Positions 61,801 to 64,000 of a DNA stretch of 64,000 bases are shown here, one piece after another (position 1 is the first letter of the stretch; every line of letters starts with the position of its first letter). A program made the position numbers and the translations under genes. The notes below the pieces were generated by a model, which worked only from the letters and a program-made list of their open reading frames with translations, searched no databases and was not told the origin of the DNA. The DNA comes from Patella vulgata (taxonomy: Eukaryota; Mollusca; Gastropoda; Patellidae), in assembly GCF_932274485.2 (NCBI RefSeq), contig NC_065887.2, positions 42,613,201 through 42,677,200 on the forward strand, read 5' to 3'.

Positions 61801-63988
61801 TTCAGTGATCGGACGAGAACTGGTGTTTTCAACGTGATATGGCCGTAGATGACGACAGGTGAAAAAATCCCGCAGTTATCTGTCGCAGAGTGAGCAGTAA
61901 ATAGGCAATATCTGTCGCAGAGTGAGCAGTAAATGAGTTTTCTCAGCCGTCAAAAACATGTTCGCGTCTACAGCACCCGGTGTTCCCAGGCGGTCACCCA
62001 TCCAAGTACTGAGCGGGCCCGACGTTGCTTAACTTCAGTGATCGGACGAGAACTGGTGTTTTCAACGTGATATGGCCGTAGACGACGACAGGTGAAAAAA
62101 TCCCGCAGTTATCTGTCGCAGAGTGAGCAGTAAATGAGTTTTCTCCCCCGTCAAAAACATGTTCGCGTCTACAGCACCCGGTGTTCCCAGGCGGTCACCC
62201 ATCCAAGTACTGAGCGGGCCCGACGTTGCTTAACTTCAGTGATCGGACGAGAACTGGTGTTTTCAACGTGATATGGCCGTAGACGACGACAGGTGAAAAA
62301 ATCCCGCAGTTATCTGTCGCAGAGTGAGCAGTAAATGAGTTTTCTCCCCCGTCAAAAACATGTTCGCGTCTACAGCACCCGGTGTTCCCAGGCGGTCACC
62401 CATCCAAGTACTGAGCGGGCCCGACGTTGCTTAACTTCAGTGATCGGACGAGAACTGGTGTTTTCAACGTGATATGGCCGTAGACGACGACAGGTGAAAA
62501 AATCCCGCAGTTATCTGTCGCAGAGTGAGCAGTAAATAGGCAATATCTGTCGCAGAGTGAGCAGTAAATGAGTTTTCTCAGCCGTCAAAAACATGTTCGC
62601 GTCTACAGCACCCGGTGTTCCCAGGCGGTCACCCATCCAAGTACTGAGCGGGCCCGACGTTGCTTAACTTCAGTGATCGGACGAGAACTGGTGTTTTCAA
62701 CGTGATATGGCCGTAGACGACGACAGGTGAAAAAATCCCGCAGTTATCTGTCGCAGAGTGAGCAGTAAATGAGTTTTCTCCCCCGTCAAAAACATGTTCG
62801 CGTCTACAGCACCCGGTGTTCCCAGGCGGTCACCCATCCAAGTACTGAGCGGGCCCGACGTTGCTTAACTTCAGTGATCGGACGAGAACTGGTGTTTTCA
62901 ACGTGATATGGCCGTAGACGACGACAGGTGAAAAAATCCCGCAGTTATCTGTCGCAGAGTGAGCAGTAAATAGGCAATATCTGTCGCAGAGTGAGCAGTA
63001 AATGAGTTTTCTCAGCCGTCAAAAACATGTTCGCGTCTACAGCACCCGGTGTTCCCAGGCGGTCACCCATCCAAGTACTGAGCGGGCCCGACGTTGCTTA
63101 ACTTCAGTGATCGGACGAGAACTGGTGTTTTCAACGTGATATGGCCGTAGACGACGACAGGTGAAAAAATCCCGCAGTTATCTGTCGCAGAGTGAGCAGT
63201 AAATGAGTTTTCTCAGCCGTCAAAAACATGTTCGCGTCTACAGCACCCGGTGTTCCCAGGCGGTCACCCATCCAAGTACTGAGCGGGCCCGACGTTGCTT
63301 AACTTCAGTGATCGGACGAGAACTGGTGTTTTCAACGTGATATGGCCGTAGACGACGACAGGTGAAAAAATCCCGCAGTTATCTGTCGCAGAGTGAGCAG
63401 TAAATGAGTTTTCTCCCCCGTCAAAAACATGTTCGCGTCTACAGCACCCGGTGTTCCCAGGCGGTCACCCATCCAAGTACTGAGCGGGCCCGACGTTGCT
63501 TAACTTCAGTGATCGGACGAGAACTGGTGTTTTCAACGTGATATGGCCGTAGACGACGACAGGTGAAAAAATCCCGCAGTTATCTGTCGCAGAGTGAGCA
63601 GTAAATAGGCAATATCTGTCGCAGAGTGAGCAGTAAATGAGTTTTCTCAGCCGTCAAAAACATGTTCGCGTCTACAGCACCCGGTGTTCCCAGGCGGTCA
63701 CCCATCCAAGTACTGAGCGGGCCCGACGTTGCTTAACTTCAGTGATCGGACGAGAACTGGTGTTTTCAACGTGATATGGCCGTAGACGACGACAGGTGAA
63801 AAAATCCCGCAGTTATCTGTCGCAGAGTGAGCAGTAAATGAGTTTTCTCCCCCGTCAAAAACATGTTCGCGTCTACAGCACCCGGTGTTCCCAGGCGGTC
63901 ACCCATCCAAGTACTGAGCGGGCCCGACGTTGCTTAACTTCAGTGATCGGACGAGAACTGGTGTTTTCAACGTGATATGGCCGTAGAC
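58823..63988 (-). rRNA. 5S rRNA genes 190-214, to the window edge
   Basis: 25 genes. Starts: 58823, 59024, 59225; 59458, 59659; 59892, 60093, 60294, 60495, 60696; 60929, 61130, 61331, 61532, 61733; 61966, 62167, 62368; 62601, 62802; 63035, 63236, 63437; 63670, 63871. Gene 59458 shares C40A with 56918. 59892 has G48A. 60093 has a private G81C in the C box region. 61733 has G65A and G1A. 59225 is a C unit not followed by D, so the pentamer is cut short there. The array continues beyond the window. Confidence 0.95.
63871..63988 (-). rRNA. 5S rRNA gene, last complete copy in window
   Basis: Gene 214, type A spacer, consensus sequence. Twelve bases of the next spacer follow before the window ends, so the promoter-side spacer of this copy is not complete here. 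Confidence 0.95.
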
Positions 63989-64000
63989 GACGACAGGTGA

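Larger units (their letters stand above)
19423..64000 (-). repeat. 5S rDNA tandem array with higher-order structure
   Basis: A continuous array of 5S units running off the right edge. The basic unit is 201 bp: a 118-bp gene plus an 83-bp spacer. Five spacer types, named here by the spacer left of each gene on the + strand: A has GAGTTTTCTCCCCCGTC; C has TCCCCAGTC; D has AATGGGTTTTC; E has TCTCAGCCGTC; B has TCTCAGCCGTC plus a 32-bp insertion (AGGCAAT and a second copy of a 25-bp spacer segment), making a 233-bp unit. By my reading there are 121 A, 49 B, 19 C, 18 D and 7 E units. One B unit (gene at 25076) has the CCCCCGTC form. Types recur in fixed order, mainly B-A-C-D-A. The spacer holds no other gene (no snRNA, spliced leader or histone). 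No transposon interrupts it. Confidence 0.97.

Noticed and set aside
19423-64000. CRISPR-like regular repeat
   Set aside because: The repeated unit contains a full 5S rRNA gene, units are 201-233 bp, spacers are not unique, and the window is eukaryotic.
19423-64000. Ordinary satellite or assembly stutter
   Set aside because: The repeated 118-bp segment aligns gaplessly to 5S rRNA with intact internal promoter boxes, and private variants differ between units, arguing against one unit being copied by error. Exact copy number still needs read support.

Overview
The window looks like nuclear DNA from a mollusc. The evidence is a spliced metazoan Sp-family zinc-finger gene, a 5S rRNA that (from memory) is of the molluscan type, tRNA-derived SINEs, and several copies of the motif AAGGGAGATAAC, which is common in mollusc genomes. 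No species can be named from sequence alone.

Layout. 1-6.1 kb is AT-rich intergenic DNA with interspersed repeats: SINEs (two inserted with clear target-site duplications, one of them inside another SINE), a 271-bp hAT-like MITE with a perfect 8-bp duplication, and a nested MITE cluster at 3.4-4.0 kb. 6.1-14.8 kb holds one protein gene on the + strand, a seven-exon Sp1-4-type transcription factor (852 codons, closest to vertebrate Sp3/Sp4). Its six introns are all GT-AG and keep the frame; they carry minisatellites, SINE fragments and an 853-bp hAT-like element. 14.8-19.4 kb is non-coding and AT-rich, with two more copies of the TTAA-flanked MITE seen at 3.5 kb, in inverted orientation.

From 19,423 to the end the window is one uninterrupted tandem array of 5S rRNA genes, all on the - strand. 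I tracked 214 complete 118-bp genes (first 19489-19606, last 63871-63988). 164 intervals are 201 bp, 48 are 233 bp... in detail: the 213 start-to-start intervals comprise 49 long ones carrying a 32-bp spacer insertion, the rest being 201 bp apart from one 202-bp interval; 213 x 201 + 49 x 32 + 1 equals the observed 44,382 bp, so the count closes exactly. The array runs off the right edge, so its true size is unknown.

The array is not a simple repeat. Spacer types (A, B, C, D, E, defined in the array entry) fall in a recurring order, giving a 1037-bp pentamer B-A-C-D-A, an 1841-bp nonamer and a 3577-bp superblock, with diagnostic base changes inside the 5S genes that travel with each block. 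This nested higher-order structure, with a spacer insertion that appears to come from the left edge of the array itself, is the most interesting signal in the window. The Sp gene and the 5S array are probably functionally unrelated neighbours; the 5S genes are transcribed toward the Sp gene and end about 5.9 kb past its stop codon.
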